Shown in pieces: positions 28,268-36,590 of a stretch of 64,000 bases of DNA. The translations under genes were made by a program, and so were the position numbers. The notes under the pieces were generated by a model. The model did no database searches. It saw nothing but the letters and a program-made list of their open reading frames with translations, and was not told the DNA's origin. The stretch is from Paenibacillus riograndensis SBR5. GTDB lineage: Bacteria > Bacillota > Bacilli > Paenibacillales > Paenibacillaceae. The stretch's first letter is position 1, and each line of letters opens with the position of its first letter. Location: NCBI RefSeq assembly GCF_000981585.1, contig NZ_LN831776.1, positions 3,517,187 through 3,581,186 on the forward strand, given 5' to 3'.

Positions 28268-28328
28268 AAGAACCGCTTGTGGCATAACGAAGAACTGCTC
28301 CCGGCATCACAAGGGAGGGGTTCTTTTT
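28268..28328 (+). terminator. terminator of the ChvE/GguAB-type operon
   Basis: AAGAACC-GCTTGTG pairs with CACAAG and GGTTCTT around a long loop, followed by five T residues. The rest of the 307-bp gap to the next gene holds a weaker hairpin (GCACTT...AAGTGC, about 28338-28380) and the marR promoter. Confidence 0.7.
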
Positions 28329-28462
28329 GCCGTCAACTTTGCACTTCAATGAACCACGGCATTGCCTTGGTCAAAGTGCTGAATGCTCGAGATTGAAGTA
28401 GACTTTTTAATGAGGTCGCCTCGTTTCGGAGGTTTGTAGGAGTACAACTGTGACAAATATCC

Positions 28463-28503
28463 CTGACAAACTTCATGGATTTTGAAATAGTGTAGATACA
28501 CGA
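28463..28503 (+). promoter_or_regulatory. promoter and operator of the MarR gene
   Basis: A -35 like CTGACA (28463-28468) and a -10 like AATAGT (28486-28491) are 17 bp apart. The operator-like GTGTAGATACAC (28490-28501) overlaps the -10 end, as expected for autorepression. A near-identical perfect palindrome sits at 29024. Confidence 0.55.
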
Positions 28504-28530
28504 AAAGAAAATAGGAGGTAAGCCTATCCT

Positions 28531-28983
28531 ATGTCATCGGCAAGTAATAACAATAAACCTGCTCTTAAGCCGGCGGTCTCCGCCTGTACCTGTATTAATC
28601 TGCGCCGATCCTCGATGGCTGTAACCGCGTTGTATGACCGGTATCTGACTCCGAGTGGCCTTAATATCAGCCAGTTCTCGCTGCTCAAGCATCTAACTGT
28701 GCTGGGACCGGTAAGCGTTAGCGAACTGGCGCTGGAAATGCGGCTCGACCGGACCACGATTGTACGCAATCTGAAGGCGCTGGAGCAATGCGGGTATGTG
28801 CAGGATACATCCGTTGCAGGCAGCCGTAACCGTTGTCTTACTCTGACAGAGAGTGGCAGAGCGGCATACAACGACGCAGCAGAGCTATGGGAGGAGGCGC
28901 AGCGTTTTTTGCAGGCTTCACTGGGGGAAGAGGATTTGCAGATGCTGACAACACTTTTATTCAAAATCGAAAATTTGAGCTAA
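28531..28983 (+). CDS. MarR family transcriptional regulator with N-terminal Cys-X-Cys
   Basis: A 150-residue winged-helix repressor starting at ATG 28531 after AATAGGAGG. The N-terminal helix carries SACTCINLRRSS (Cys19 and Cys21), a pattern common in MarR proteins that may sense thiol-reactive compounds. The DNA-binding part shows VSELALEMRLDRTTIVRNLKAL and the wing VAGSRNRCLTLTESGR. The same palindromic sequence lies in its own promoter (28490) and upstream of the next gene (29024), so it likely represses both itself and the iron-sulfur protein. The inducing signal is not known. Confidence 0.88.
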   Translation: MSSASNNNKPALKPAVSACTCINLRRSSMAVTALYDRYLTPSGLNISQFSLLKHLTVLGPVSVSELALEMRLDRTTIVRNLKALEQCGYVQDTSVAGSRNRCLTLTESGRAAYNDAAELWEEAQRFLQASLGEEDLQMLTTLLFKIENLS

Positions 28984-29023
28984 GAACCAGCACCTTCTTA
29001 TAAATGGAGGATTGTTCTGTGAA

Positions 29024-29039
29024 TCGTGTATATACACGA
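29024..29039. promoter_or_regulatory. 16-bp perfect palindrome, probable MarR operator
   Basis: TCGTGTATATACACGA is fully self-complementary and lies about 110 bp before the iron-sulfur gene. It matches the imperfect copy in the marR promoter in 13 of the 15 shared bases. Confidence 0.65.
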
Positions 29040-29134
29040 ATAAATAAAAAGTGTATTGGGAGCCACTAAGCTGTTACAGGATCTCTAAAAAGGAAGCGGA
29101 GTAATGTATAAACTACGAAGAGAGTGTGGATAGG

Positions 29135-30013
29135 ATGGTAGTGTCGACACTGGACATGAGAGCGCTCATCGCAGCCGAGATGAAAACCTATGTGAGCGAA
29201 GATGAAGGGAATTTCTGTGAAGAACTGCAAAGCCCGTACTTTGAAGATCCGATTGTTCAATTTGCAGCGGCTCATGATTCTTTGTTTGAGGAGTATAAAA
29301 GAGTGGTGGGACCGGACCATGCTACGCCGCAGGAAGCCTTTGAACGTTCTTTCGGCACGGGAAGTTTTGATGAAGGCACTGTTATCAGTGTTGTACTGCC
29401 GATTAGTGAGAAGATCCGCAAGGCCAATCGTGCACAAAAGGCTAGAGCCTCGAAGGAGTGGGCGCTGCTGCGAACCTTTGGCGATGAATATTTTATCCGG
29501 TCGGCGAGGCAGCATTTGGCGGGATATCTGACCGGCCTTGGATACCGCGCAGTGGCACCGCTCGATACAGAATGGTACAGCATCAACGGCGCCGCAGGCG
29601 GGCCGGTCTCGAACTGGTCGGAACGCCACATTGCCTATGCCGCAGGCCTTGGCACCTTCAGTATTAACGACGGCTTTATCTCCGAGAAAGGCATTGCCAT
29701 CCGTCTGCTGTCAGTGGTAACCGATCTGCAGGTGCCGCCTGATATGAGAGCATCCTCTGTCCTTGGCCATACTGGAAACTGCCTGCTGTGCAGCAAAGGC
29801 ATTTGCGGTGTGTGCATTACCCGCTGTCCTGTGCAGGCCATCAGCAAGGAAGGCGGCCATGACAAAATCGCCTGCATGAAATTTGTGTACGGTGAGGAAT
29901 CCCGGGAGTGGGCAGTGTTGAACGGCGGAGAGGCCAAATCGGGTGCCGGGTGCGGACTTTGCCAGACCAAGGTACCTTGCGAAAGCCGGAACCCGATGCG
30001 GGCAGCCCGCTAG
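29135..30013 (+). CDS. 4Fe-4S ferredoxin-domain protein related to epoxyqueuosine reductases
   Basis: A 292-residue iron-sulfur protein. ATG 29135 or GTG 29126 could be the start; neither has a strong ribosome site. The C-terminal third has two Cys clusters, CLLCSKGICGVCITRCPVQAI and CGLCQTKVPCESRNP, which fit two [4Fe-4S] clusters. The middle contains the ERHIAYAAGLGTFSINDGFIS region seen in QueG-like and reductive-dehalogenase-like proteins, but the cobalamin-binding features of QueG are not obvious, so the reaction is unknown. It is probably cytoplasmic. The upstream palindrome ties it to the MarR regulator. Confidence 0.75.
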   Translation: MVVSTLDMRALIAAEMKTYVSEDEGNFCEELQSPYFEDPIVQFAAAHDSLFEEYKRVVGPDHATPQEAFERSFGTGSFDEGTVISVVLPISEKIRKANRAQKARASKEWALLRTFGDEYFIRSARQHLAGYLTGLGYRAVAPLDTEWYSINGAAGGPVSNWSERHIAYAAGLGTFSINDGFISEKGIAIRLLSVVTDLQVPPDMRASSVLGHTGNCLLCSKGICGVCITRCPVQAISKEGGHDKIACMKFVYGEESREWAVLNGGEAKSGAGCGLCQTKVPCESRNPMRAAR

Positions 30014-30067
30014 TACAGTTCACTTCAAAGAAAATTTAAAATCAATAGCGGCTACGCTGTTCAGTGA

Positions 30068-30089
30068 GGACGGCGAAGCCGTTTTTTTC
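30068..30089 (+). terminator. short terminator after the iron-sulfur protein gene
   Basis: ACGGC-GAA-GCCGT (30070-30082) is followed by seven T residues. The same GACGGC-GAA-GCCGT hairpin recurs at about 30172-30185. Confidence 0.65.
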
Positions 30090-30090
30090 T

Positions 30091-30137
30091 AAATATAAGG
30101 ATTTATATGTTTCACGCCACAAATCATCCTTATATTT
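30091..30137. repeat. inverted repeat AAATATAAGGAT, small intergenic hairpin module
   Basis: Perfect 12-bp arms (30091-30102 and 30126-30137) enclose TTTCACGCC; GTTTCA inside and TGAAAC after it form a second pair. Similar modules are at about 46143-46190 and 52108-52175. Confidence 0.65.
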
Positions 30138-30280
30138 CTCGCTGAAACGATACCGTCCTTCTAAAGGACGGCGAAGCCGTTTCAGCTTGGGTTATCCTCA
30201 TTTCTAGCCGGTCTAGGGTACAACAATCCGGCTCCAACATGCCCCCACCGAATTTAAAAACAGCGGGGAAATCGTTGTGG

Positions 30281-30480
30281 GGTGCTAGTTGGAAAAAGGG
30301 AACTTATTTTCCTGGAAATTAAATAATCCTGAGATTTAAGTGGAAAAAGTGAATCTAATTGGGTCACTTTTCTTGAACGATGGCGAAATGGGCTGAATTA
30401 GTGTCCCTTTTTCCACTTAGAACTGTCGAGGATAGGGTACTTCGGCAAATTAGTTAACCTTTTTCCACTTAAAGAGTTGC
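30281..30480. repeat. dispersed 51-bp-period repeat element, copy A
   Basis: GGAAAAAG occurs at 30291 and 30342 on the plus strand and, inverted as CTTTTTCC, at 30407 and 30459. Spacing is 51 or 52 bp within each pair. The element starts GGTGCTAGTTGG and its middle reads GGCGAAATGGGCTGAATTAG. Copies B (40.13 kb) and C (51.83 kb) have the same layout and most of the same sequence. The flank after this copy (to about 30650, with ACCAAGACGGCTGC and hairpin modules) is also shared with copy C. The 750-bp gap 30014-30763 contains nothing else apart from these modules and the BlaI operators. Confidence 0.85.
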
Positions 30481-30676
30481 CGTTGAATTTATGGGGCGTC
30501 GTTCTCCCGGTAACGTTAGAACCAAGACGGCTGCACTGTCCCGTGGAGGACGGCACAGCCGTTTTTGCTCAAATTGCGCTATTAACTATCCTTCTACATC
30601 ACGCTGAAACGGGTACCGTCTTTTTAAAGACAACAAGCCGTTTCCAAATATCGCATGGTTGCCGGCATTTGACTTT

Positions 30677-30720
30677 CTACTATGTTTTGTAGTAGATTAA
30701 AACCACTACGTAGTGTAGTA
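30677..30720. promoter_or_regulatory. BlaI-type operator region: two palindromes
   Basis: CTACTA-N7-TAGTAG (30677-30695) and the perfect CACTACGTAGTG (30704-30715), followed by TAGTA, resemble the TACTACA/TGTAGTA operators of BlaI/MecI repressors. They lie just upstream of the blaI-like gene. Confidence 0.65.
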
Positions 30721-30763
30721 ATAAAACGTTATGGACGCATAACGAAGTAAAGAGGTGTTCGTG

Positions 30764-31138
30764 GTGAGCAAGATTCAAAAGTTATCGGATACAGAATTAG
30801 AGTTAATGGAAGCCATTTGGGTGTGTACTCCCCCTGTAACTTCGACGGAGCTGCTGAATATGTTTGCGCAAAAGGGAAGGGACTGGAAAGCCCAGACCAT
30901 ATCCACGTTTCTGTCACGGTTAGTGGATAAAGGGGTGCTGACTGTCACCAGGCATGGCCGCCTGAACAAATATGTGCCCAGCATTTCGCCTGAAGAGTAT
31001 AAGCTGATTGAAGCTCAGCATGTCCTGGACGGGTTGTATCAGGGTTCCGTTAAGAATCTGATATCCGCAATGTATGACGGTGACAAGCTTTCGGATCAGG
31101 ATATAGACGAGTTGAAGCAATGGTTCTCAGAAAAGTAG
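30764..31138 (+). CDS. BlaI/MecI family repressor
   Basis: A 124-residue winged-helix repressor. The start is set at GTG 30764, 6 bases after AGAGGTG; GTG 30755 is an alternative. The N-terminus KLSDTELELMEAIW and the recognition region WKAQTISTFLSRLVDKGVL are typical of Penicillinase_R proteins; the C-terminal half is the dimerisation part. The RLVDKG stretch and following wing (RHGRLNKYVPSIS) are where BlaI/MecI proteins are cleaved after antibiotic sensing. It is followed directly by an M56 peptidase gene and preceded by two matching palindromes, so it probably represses the pair. Confidence 0.9.
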   Translation: MSKIQKLSDTELELMEAIWVCTPPVTSTELLNMFAQKGRDWKAQTISTFLSRLVDKGVLTVTRHGRLNKYVPSISPEEYKLIEAQHVLDGLYQGSVKNLISAMYDGDKLSDQDIDELKQWFSEK

Positions 31139-31147
31139 GTGATGATG

Positions 31148-32560
31148 ATGAACACCATACTTGAAATTCTCTTCTCCCTGACCGTTGCCGGAAGTATAGT
31201 TACAGCCAGTATCCATGCACTGCGGGTGCTGTCCACCGATCATTTTTCAGCAAAATGGCGCTACCGGCTCACGAAGATGGCTGTGGCATTGTATCTGTTA
31301 CCTATAGCTTTTGTAATTCCCTGGTTATCACAGTTCACCGCGTCAAGCATGGCTGCAGACGTACATAGTTTACAGCCCAGGTCTGCAAGTTTCGTATCAG
31401 AACCGTTCCTGCCTGCTGTGACCATTTCAGCTAACACTGCCTATGTTCTCCTGGGTATATGGGCAGCAGGGGGGATCTGTTTTGCTGCCTGGCAATTGTA
31501 CGTTTACCGCAGATTTATAAAAGAACTCGAACGCACACGCACCATTGTACCGGAGAATAGTGAGACAGCTATCCTGCTGAAGAACCTCAAGGAGAAGCTT
31601 GGCCTTAAAAGAAACGTCAGGCTTGCGTACAGTCCCTTGGCACGCAGTCCCTTTCTTGCAGGTCTATGGAAACCATCAGTCTACCTGCCAATAGAGAGCG
31701 GTGCAGGTCTGGACATGGACATGGTGCTCCATCATGAACTGATTCATCTGAAGCGGAATGATCTATGGACCAAGGCATTAACGCTGGGAGTCAGTGCCCT
31801 GCATTGGTTCAACCCGCTGGCACACACGGTCCGTAAGGAAATTCATATCTGGAGTGAGCTGTCCTGTGATCAGGAGGTTGTCAAAGAGATGTCCCACGCG
31901 GAGCGGAAGCGCTATGGCGGGACCCTTCTGAACGTAATGGCAGGCGCTAGGGGGCTGCCCGAACAGTTCTGCGCCTCTTTATCCGGTGACGGCAAACAAT
32001 TAAAAAGGAGATTAACACATATGCTTAATGTGAAGAAACTGCAAAGACAAACCATCTTTTTATCAGTGACGGCAGTACTATTAATTGCTGGGATTAGTAC
32101 ATCAGCTGCAGCATGGGCTTCAAAGGTTACTCCGCAAGTAGCTGCCAGTACAGAGGAATATCCTACTGAAGCAGCAAAACCTGCCGCTTCTGCAGGAAAT
32201 ATAACATCCGGCACAGTGGACCCCGAAAGTGTCCCCGCGCAAGTACAGGAAGGGTCAGTTGCACGGCCTCTTCCGGAACTTCAAGACGTACCCGCCGGAA
32301 GTGTATTCGTACGACTTCAGGAAGGGTCAGCGGAACTTAAAGCCGTACCCGCTGAAAGTGCCTCCATGCAAGCTCAGCAAATGTCAGCGGCCGAAGCCCA
32401 GCAAATGTCAGCGGCGGAAGCCCAGCAAATGTCAGCGGCGGAAGCCCAGCAAGTGTTAACTGCACAGCCTGTACCGGAACTTGAAGCTGTTCACGCTGAA
32501 AGTGCCCCGGCGCCATCGCAGGTCTTGCAACCTACGGCTGTCCCATCGGAACAGAAATAA
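31148..32560 (+). CDS. M56 family (BlaR1-type) membrane metallopeptidase with repetitive C-terminal tail
   Basis: About 470 residues; start candidates GTG 31139 and ATG 31142, 31145 and 31148 follow AGTAGGTGATG at the end of blaI, so translation is coupled. Three N-terminal helices surround the cytoplasmic zinc-protease domain, with HHELIHLKRND as the HExxH motif and ELSCDQEV as the distal Glu region. A fourth helix (residues near 300) precedes an extracellular tail of about 140 residues. In BlaR1/MecR1 this tail is a penicillin-binding sensor; here it is instead an Ala/Pro/Gln/Glu-rich repeat region with three perfect AQQMSAAE units and more degenerate VPAES/LQEGS repeats. The protease should cleave the BlaI-like repressor, but the signal is unknown. 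Confidence 0.85.
   Translation: MNTILEILFSLTVAGSIVTASIHALRVLSTDHFSAKWRYRLTKMAVALYLLPIAFVIPWLSQFTASSMAADVHSLQPRSASFVSEPFLPAVTISANTAYVLLGIWAAGGICFAAWQLYVYRRFIKELERTRTIVPENSETAILLKNLKEKLGLKRNVRLAYSPLARSPFLAGLWKPSVYLPIESGAGLDMDMVLHHELIHLKRNDLWTKALTLGVSALHWFNPLAHTVRKEIHIWSELSCDQEVVKEMSHAERKRYGGTLLNVMAGARGLPEQFCASLSGDGKQLKRRLTHMLNVKKLQRQTIFLSVTAVLLIAGISTSAAAWASKVTPQVAASTEEYPTEAAKPAASAGNITSGTVDPESVPAQVQEGSVARPLPELQDVPAGSVFVRLQEGSAELKAVPAESASMQAQQMSAAEAQQMSAAEAQQMSAAEAQQVLTAQPVPELEAVHAESAPAPSQVLQPTAVPSEQK
32372..32455 (+). repeat. 24-bp in-frame tandem repeat inside the M56 peptidase gene
   Basis: Three nearly identical units (32372, 32396, 32420) and a half unit (32444), each encoding AQQMSAAE. The last two units are identical, a sign of recent slippage and likely length variation. 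Confidence 0.85.
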
Positions 32561-32738
32561 ACAATTCCGTATGACAATCAGCCAGAGCATCCTATTGCAC
32601 ATTTGATTTTGATTTGCGGCCGTGCAGGCCGGAGCCATGCTTGGACCCTTAGCGATAGGTTTTCGCCGATTCGGGTTAATAATAGATACGCATTTGGATA
32701 TCCTATTCCCATAACCCGGAAGAAACGAGGCGATAAGC

Positions 32739-33230
32739 ATGTCAACTTTGGACAAAAGTCATCAGGAAGCTGTCGAGACGGTTCGGGAACTTATCAAAGG
32801 TATTGATACTGCGATGTTCACAACGATCTCGGAAGAAGGTCTGGTATTCCGTCCAATGAAGACTCAGGAGGTTGAGTTTGACGGAGACCTGTGGTTTATG
32901 ACGAAGAAGGACACCAGCAAGTTCGGGGAAATTATCCATGATCCGAGGGTTAATGTTGTGTACGCCGACAAGTCCTATGTCTCTATCCGCGGAACCGCTA
33001 AGATTGTGGAGGATCTGGAGAAGAAGAAAGAATTTTGGAGTGCAGGGTATAACACGTTCCTGAAGACAACCTATAATGACCCGGACGTGATCCTGATTCA
33101 GGTTCATGCTGAGGCTGCAGAATATTGGAAGAGCGGTAACCTGGCTGAAATGGCGACTTACATGTTCAAACGGATCACCCATCAGGATACGGAGAAGTCG
33201 GATCTTAACAAGACGATTGAATTAGAATAA
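32739..33230 (+). CDS. pyridoxamine 5'-phosphate oxidase-like general stress protein (COG3871)
   Basis: A 163-residue cytoplasmic split-barrel flavin-binding protein starting at ATG 32739 after GAAACGAGGCG. It shows the family pattern: GIDTAMFTTISEEGLVFRPM at the N-terminus, DGDLWFMTKKDTSKFGEI in the middle and NVVYADKSYVSIRGTAKIV. B. subtilis general stress protein 26 belongs to this group. Members bind FMN or FAD, but the physiological reaction is not known. It stands alone with a good terminator. Confidence 0.88.
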   Translation: MSTLDKSHQEAVETVRELIKGIDTAMFTTISEEGLVFRPMKTQEVEFDGDLWFMTKKDTSKFGEIIHDPRVNVVYADKSYVSIRGTAKIVEDLEKKKEFWSAGYNTFLKTTYNDPDVILIQVHAEAAEYWKSGNLAEMATYMFKRITHQDTEKSDLNKTIELE

Positions 33231-33240
33231 GTATTGTGAG

Positions 33241-33292
33241 GAAAAATGCCCTCCGCCGCCGGAATCCTCCAGCGGCAGAGGGCATCTTTTTG
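33241..33292. terminator. bidirectional terminator between stress protein and TetR gene
   Basis: AAAAATGCCCTC-CGCCGC pairs with GCGGCAGAGGGCATCTTTTT, with A and T runs on both sides for the convergent genes. Confidence 0.85.
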
Positions 33293-33323
33293 CTGATCTA
33301 TCATATGAGCAGCGCCAGTGTGC

Positions 33324-33926
33324 TTATTCGGAATAAGAGACTTGGGGCTTGAACATGCGGAAGCCGCCCGTGATCAGCGGCATTACCCGTTCCGCCAGTT
33401 CGGAGGCAGACTCCGATCTTCCTTCCAGATTCCAGCGGTAGGTTACTCCATATAAAGACCAGCTTAGCAGGGTGGCTGCAGTTGCAAGCGAGTTGGAATC
33501 TGTAGTCGCGTCTGAGCTGGAGATCAACTGAAGGACAAGTTTTTCGAGATGCACCTTTATATTCTCTTCAAGCAGGAGAGCGACAGAATCATATCTTTTG
33601 AAACAGCGGTGGCTGGTTTCATGATAATTACATAATGCAACGATAAGCTCCTGAAGCGTCTTCTCTGTCAACGGTCCTTCCGTATCGATTTTATTAAGGA
33701 CCAAGTTCGTGAAGGCGTCTAGTAAAAAGGCTTCAAACAGCGCATATTTATCCTGGAAATGAGCATAAAAGGTCGCCCGGTTAATGGTGGCTGCCTTGGT
33801 AATGTCTCCGACGGTTATGGAGTTGAAGTCCATAACATTCAATTGCCGGACGAAGGCGTCCAGAATTAATTGACGGGTCCGGATGACACGCGGGTCGTTC
33901 GGGTTGGGGGGAAGTACGCCAGCCAT
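33324..33926 (-). CDS. TetR family transcriptional regulator
   Basis: A 200-residue repressor read from ATG 33926, 9 bases after GAGGTG; an in-frame GTG at 33938 is less likely. The N-terminal helix-turn-helix is clear: TRQLILDAFVRQLNVMDFNS, ITVGDITKAATINRATFYAHF and QDKYALFEAF. The C-terminal ligand domain is of the TetR_C type found in YxaF/DhaS-like proteins. It is divergent from an old-yellow-enzyme gene (220 bp apart), its likely target. The gap is AT-rich with ACAATTATTATCT-like half sites but I could not find a clean palindrome. Confidence 0.88.
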   Translation of the reverse strand: MAGVLPPNPNDPRVIRTRQLILDAFVRQLNVMDFNSITVGDITKAATINRATFYAHFQDKYALFEAFLLDAFTNLVLNKIDTEGPLTEKTLQELIVALCNYHETSHRCFKRYDSVALLLEENIKVHLEKLVLQLISSSDATTDSNSLATAATLLSWSLYGVTYRWNLEGRSESASELAERVMPLITGGFRMFKPQVSYSE

Positions 33927-34145
33927 CCTTTGCAGCACCTCTTTCAGTAAAGATTATAATTCTCTTATTATAAACATGTGCTCCATAGACAACAATTATT
34001 ATCTCTCAATGCGACAGTTTTTTTCGCTTCTTGCTTAAGCAACAACTTGGGCAAATTGTTGGTTGAAGGGCAGGCTGGAGCTTGTTACTATTGCTTTCAA
34101 ACCTGTTTTGAGAATCATCAATTGAACCTATAGGAGGCGTTATAC

Positions 34146-35255
34146 ATGACCAAACCACAGGAGCAAATCTATTCCCTGGAGACCTTATTTGAACCGTATA
34201 CGATTCACCGATTAACTATACCTAACCGGATTGTAATGTCGCCGATGGCGCGTGCTTTTTCACCGGAGGGAGTGCCGGGTGAGGATATGGCAGCTTATTA
34301 CCGCCGCCGTGCCGAGAATGGGGTGGGGCTTATCATCACCGTAGGGATGATTGACCATCCGGCTGCAACCAGTGACCCTGGACTTGCAAATATCTTTGGA
34401 GAAGCTGCTATGAACGGCTGGCGTGAAGTGATCCGGCAGGTTCATGAGGCCGGCGGGAGGATTGTACCGCAATTGTCGCATATGGGAATGATTCGCCCCA
34501 TGGGTTCCCAGCCTTACCCGGATGCTCCATCGATTGGGCCATCGGGACTCGATATGCAGGGGAACAAGATAAGCGAGCCGATGACGGAGGAAGAAATAGC
34601 AAGGGTCATTCGGGCTTATGCCGATGCCGCAGTGAATGCACAGCAGGCTGGCTTCGACGGGATAGAGCTTTCCGGCGGCCACGGCTTATTGATTGACCAA
34701 TTCTTCTGGGAAAAAACCAATCAGCGGACGGACCGCTATGGCGGCGATTTCCTGAAGCGTACCCGGTTTGCAGCCGAAGTTGTCCAGGCGGTCCGCGCTG
34801 CAGTCGGCCCGGATTATCCGATTTCCATCCGGTTATCCCAGTGGAAAATGGGGGATTACACAGCGAAGCTGGTGGATACACCGGAGCAGCTGGAGCAATT
34901 CCTGAATGTACTGGTACAGGCAGGGGTGGATATCTTCCATATCTCGACCCGCCGGTTCTGGGACCCGGAATTCGCAGGCTCGGAGCTGGGTTTTGCCGGA
35001 TGGGTGAAGAAGCTCACCGGGAAGACAACGATTGCTGTTGGTTCCGTAGGCATGGACAATGATCCCGCTGAAGGGGAGGAAACGGATCACCAGGGAATGG
35101 AGGAACTGCTGAAGCGGCTGGATAACCAGGAGTTTGATCTGGTAGCGGTCGGACGCGCGCTCCTGGGTGATCCGTCATGGGCGAAGAAAATCCGGGAGGG
35201 CAGGCCGGAGGAGATTCAAGCCTTTACTCCTGATGCAGCGGCAAAACTGTATTGA
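34146..35255 (+). CDS. NADH:flavin oxidoreductase (old yellow enzyme family)
   Basis: A 369-residue FMN-dependent oxidoreductase with a TIM-barrel fold, starting at ATG 34146 after ATAGGAGG. Visible family motifs: LTIPNRIVMSPMARAF near the N-terminus, PQLSHMGMI, the substrate/FMN region FDGIELSGGHGLLIDQF, the conserved NQRTDRYGG and the phosphate-binding VAVGRALLGDP near the end. Such enzymes reduce activated alkenes or related electrophiles with NAD(P)H. The divergent TetR gene probably controls it. The gap before the next gene contains a strong terminator. Confidence 0.92.
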   Translation: MTKPQEQIYSLETLFEPYTIHRLTIPNRIVMSPMARAFSPEGVPGEDMAAYYRRRAENGVGLIITVGMIDHPAATSDPGLANIFGEAAMNGWREVIRQVHEAGGRIVPQLSHMGMIRPMGSQPYPDAPSIGPSGLDMQGNKISEPMTEEEIARVIRAYADAAVNAQQAGFDGIELSGGHGLLIDQFFWEKTNQRTDRYGGDFLKRTRFAAEVVQAVRAAVGPDYPISIRLSQWKMGDYTAKLVDTPEQLEQFLNVLVQAGVDIFHISTRRFWDPEFAGSELGFAGWVKKLTGKTTIAVGSVGMDNDPAEGEETDHQGMEELLKRLDNQEFDLVAVGRALLGDPSWAKKIREGRPEEIQAFTPDAAAKLY

Positions 35256-35267
35256 AACCCAAACAAC

Positions 35268-35315
35268 CCAAACAAGCAGATTAAGGCACCTGTCCTTGAT
35301 CTGCTTGTTTGGTTT
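35268..35315. terminator. terminator between OYE and MFS genes
   Basis: CCAAACAAGCAGAT-TAAGG pairs perfectly with CCTTGATCTGCTTGTTTGG over about 17 bp; followed by TTT. It serves the plus-strand gene and probably the convergent one. Confidence 0.85.
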
Positions 35316-35332
35316 AATACGGGCACTGACGA

Positions 35333-36559
35333 TTACCCTTTCTCCGCCGTATACGTCTTCTGGGTCCGGAGGACGGGGAAGAGCCAGTACATCCAGATAA
35401 AAGAGATGACAAGGGTACCAAGCCCGCCGATAACTGTTGCAGGCACGGCACCGACCAGACCGGCCATCGTGCCGGACTCAAATTCGCCCAGCTGGTTCGA
35501 GGTGCCGATGAACAGCGAGTTGACGGCGTTGACACGGCCTTGCATCTCCTGTGGCGTGTTGACCTGAACGAGCGTCGAACGGATTACGACACTTACGACG
35601 TCGGAAGCGCCGATGAGGAACAACGCGAAGAGCGAGAGCCAGAAGCTGTGGGACACACCGAACAGGATTGTCGCCAGGGCGAACACAACGAGAGAGGCGA
35701 ATAGTGTCTTGCCGATCGCTCTCTCCACCGAATACCGGGTTAAGATCAGGGAGACGACGATCGCCCCGACCGCCGGGGCTGAGCGGAGCAGACCAAGACC
35801 GAGTGAGCCGGTCTTCAGAATATCCTCGGCGAAGATCGGCAGCAGGGCAGTTGCGCCGCCAAGCAGCACGGCGAACAGGTCGAGCGAAATGGTGCCGAGA
35901 ATGATTTTTCGGGCAAATACAAACCGCAGCCCACTGAGGAAGGTGTCCATGTTGACGGCGTCCAGCTTCTTCACGAAGTGAACAGTCTTGACGAAGAAGA
36001 TCAGAACCGTCGATACCAGGAGCGCGCCCAGCGATGCAATATAGGCAGCGGCGGTACCCCAGACCACGAGCACGCCTCCGAGTGACGGGCCAACGATCAT
36101 TGCAGTCTGCATCGCCGAGGCTGACCAGGCTGCCGCCTTCGGCAGCTGCTCGCGGTCCACGATGTCCGGCACAAGTGCTGCCGAGGCAGGCCCTTCGAAG
36201 GTGCGGCATGCACCCAGAATGGCAGCGGCGATCAGCAGATGAAGCGAGCCCAGCCAGCCTTGCATACTGCCGAGGACAAGCAGCAGGACCACAACGCTTT
36301 CCATAAGCTGACAGAGATAGACGATAGTCCGGCGGTCGTAGCGGTCCGCGGTCTGCCCGGCCGGCAGCGTCAGCAGCAGCATAGGCAGGAATTGTGCCAG
36401 GCCGACGAGGCCAAGCTGGAAGGCGCTGTCAGTCAGCGCGTACATCTGCCAGCCGATGGCGACAGACAGCATTTGAAATGCGCTGGTCGAGAAAATCCGC
36501 GCGATCCACAGGCGCAGGAATGAGCGGTTATGCAGCACGGACGAGCCGTTTCGATTCAA
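35333..36559 (-). CDS. MFS transporter (DHA3/MFS_3-like)
   Basis: A 408-residue, 12-helix transporter read from TTG 36559, 9 bases after AAGGA. The N-terminal half has RSFLRLWIARIFSTSAFQM and the loop-2/3 motif GQTADRYDRRTI, as in the enterobactin-exporter (EntS)-like group. It probably exports small molecules through the plasma membrane with proton exchange; the substrate is not known. Its gene starts 31 bp after a TrmB-like regulator gene on the same strand, so the two form an operon. Confidence 0.88.
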   Translation of the reverse strand: MNRNGSSVLHNRSFLRLWIARIFSTSAFQMLSVAIGWQMYALTDSAFQLGLVGLAQFLPMLLLTLPAGQTADRYDRRTIVYLCQLMESVVVLLLVLGSMQGWLGSLHLLIAAAILGACRTFEGPASAALVPDIVDREQLPKAAAWSASAMQTAMIVGPSLGGVLVVWGTAAAYIASLGALLVSTVLIFFVKTVHFVKKLDAVNMDTFLSGLRFVFARKIILGTISLDLFAVLLGGATALLPIFAEDILKTGSLGLGLLRSAPAVGAIVVSLILTRYSVERAIGKTLFASLVVFALATILFGVSHSFWLSLFALFLIGASDVVSVVIRSTLVQVNTPQEMQGRVNAVNSLFIGTSNQLGEFESGTMAGLVGAVPATVIGGLGTLVISFIWMYWLFPVLRTQKTYTAEKG

Positions 36560-36590
36560 AGCAAGTCATCCTTTCTTGATATCAGGTAGT

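Noticed and set aside
27360..28349. 329-codon open frame on the minus strand over the sugar permease
   Set aside because: Antisense shadow with His/Gln/Asp-rich composition typical of reversed membrane-protein sequence.
29019..29069. 16-codon frame with GGAGG before GTG, overlapping the MarR palindrome
   Set aside because: Very short, and the sequence is better explained by the operator; not listed as a gene.
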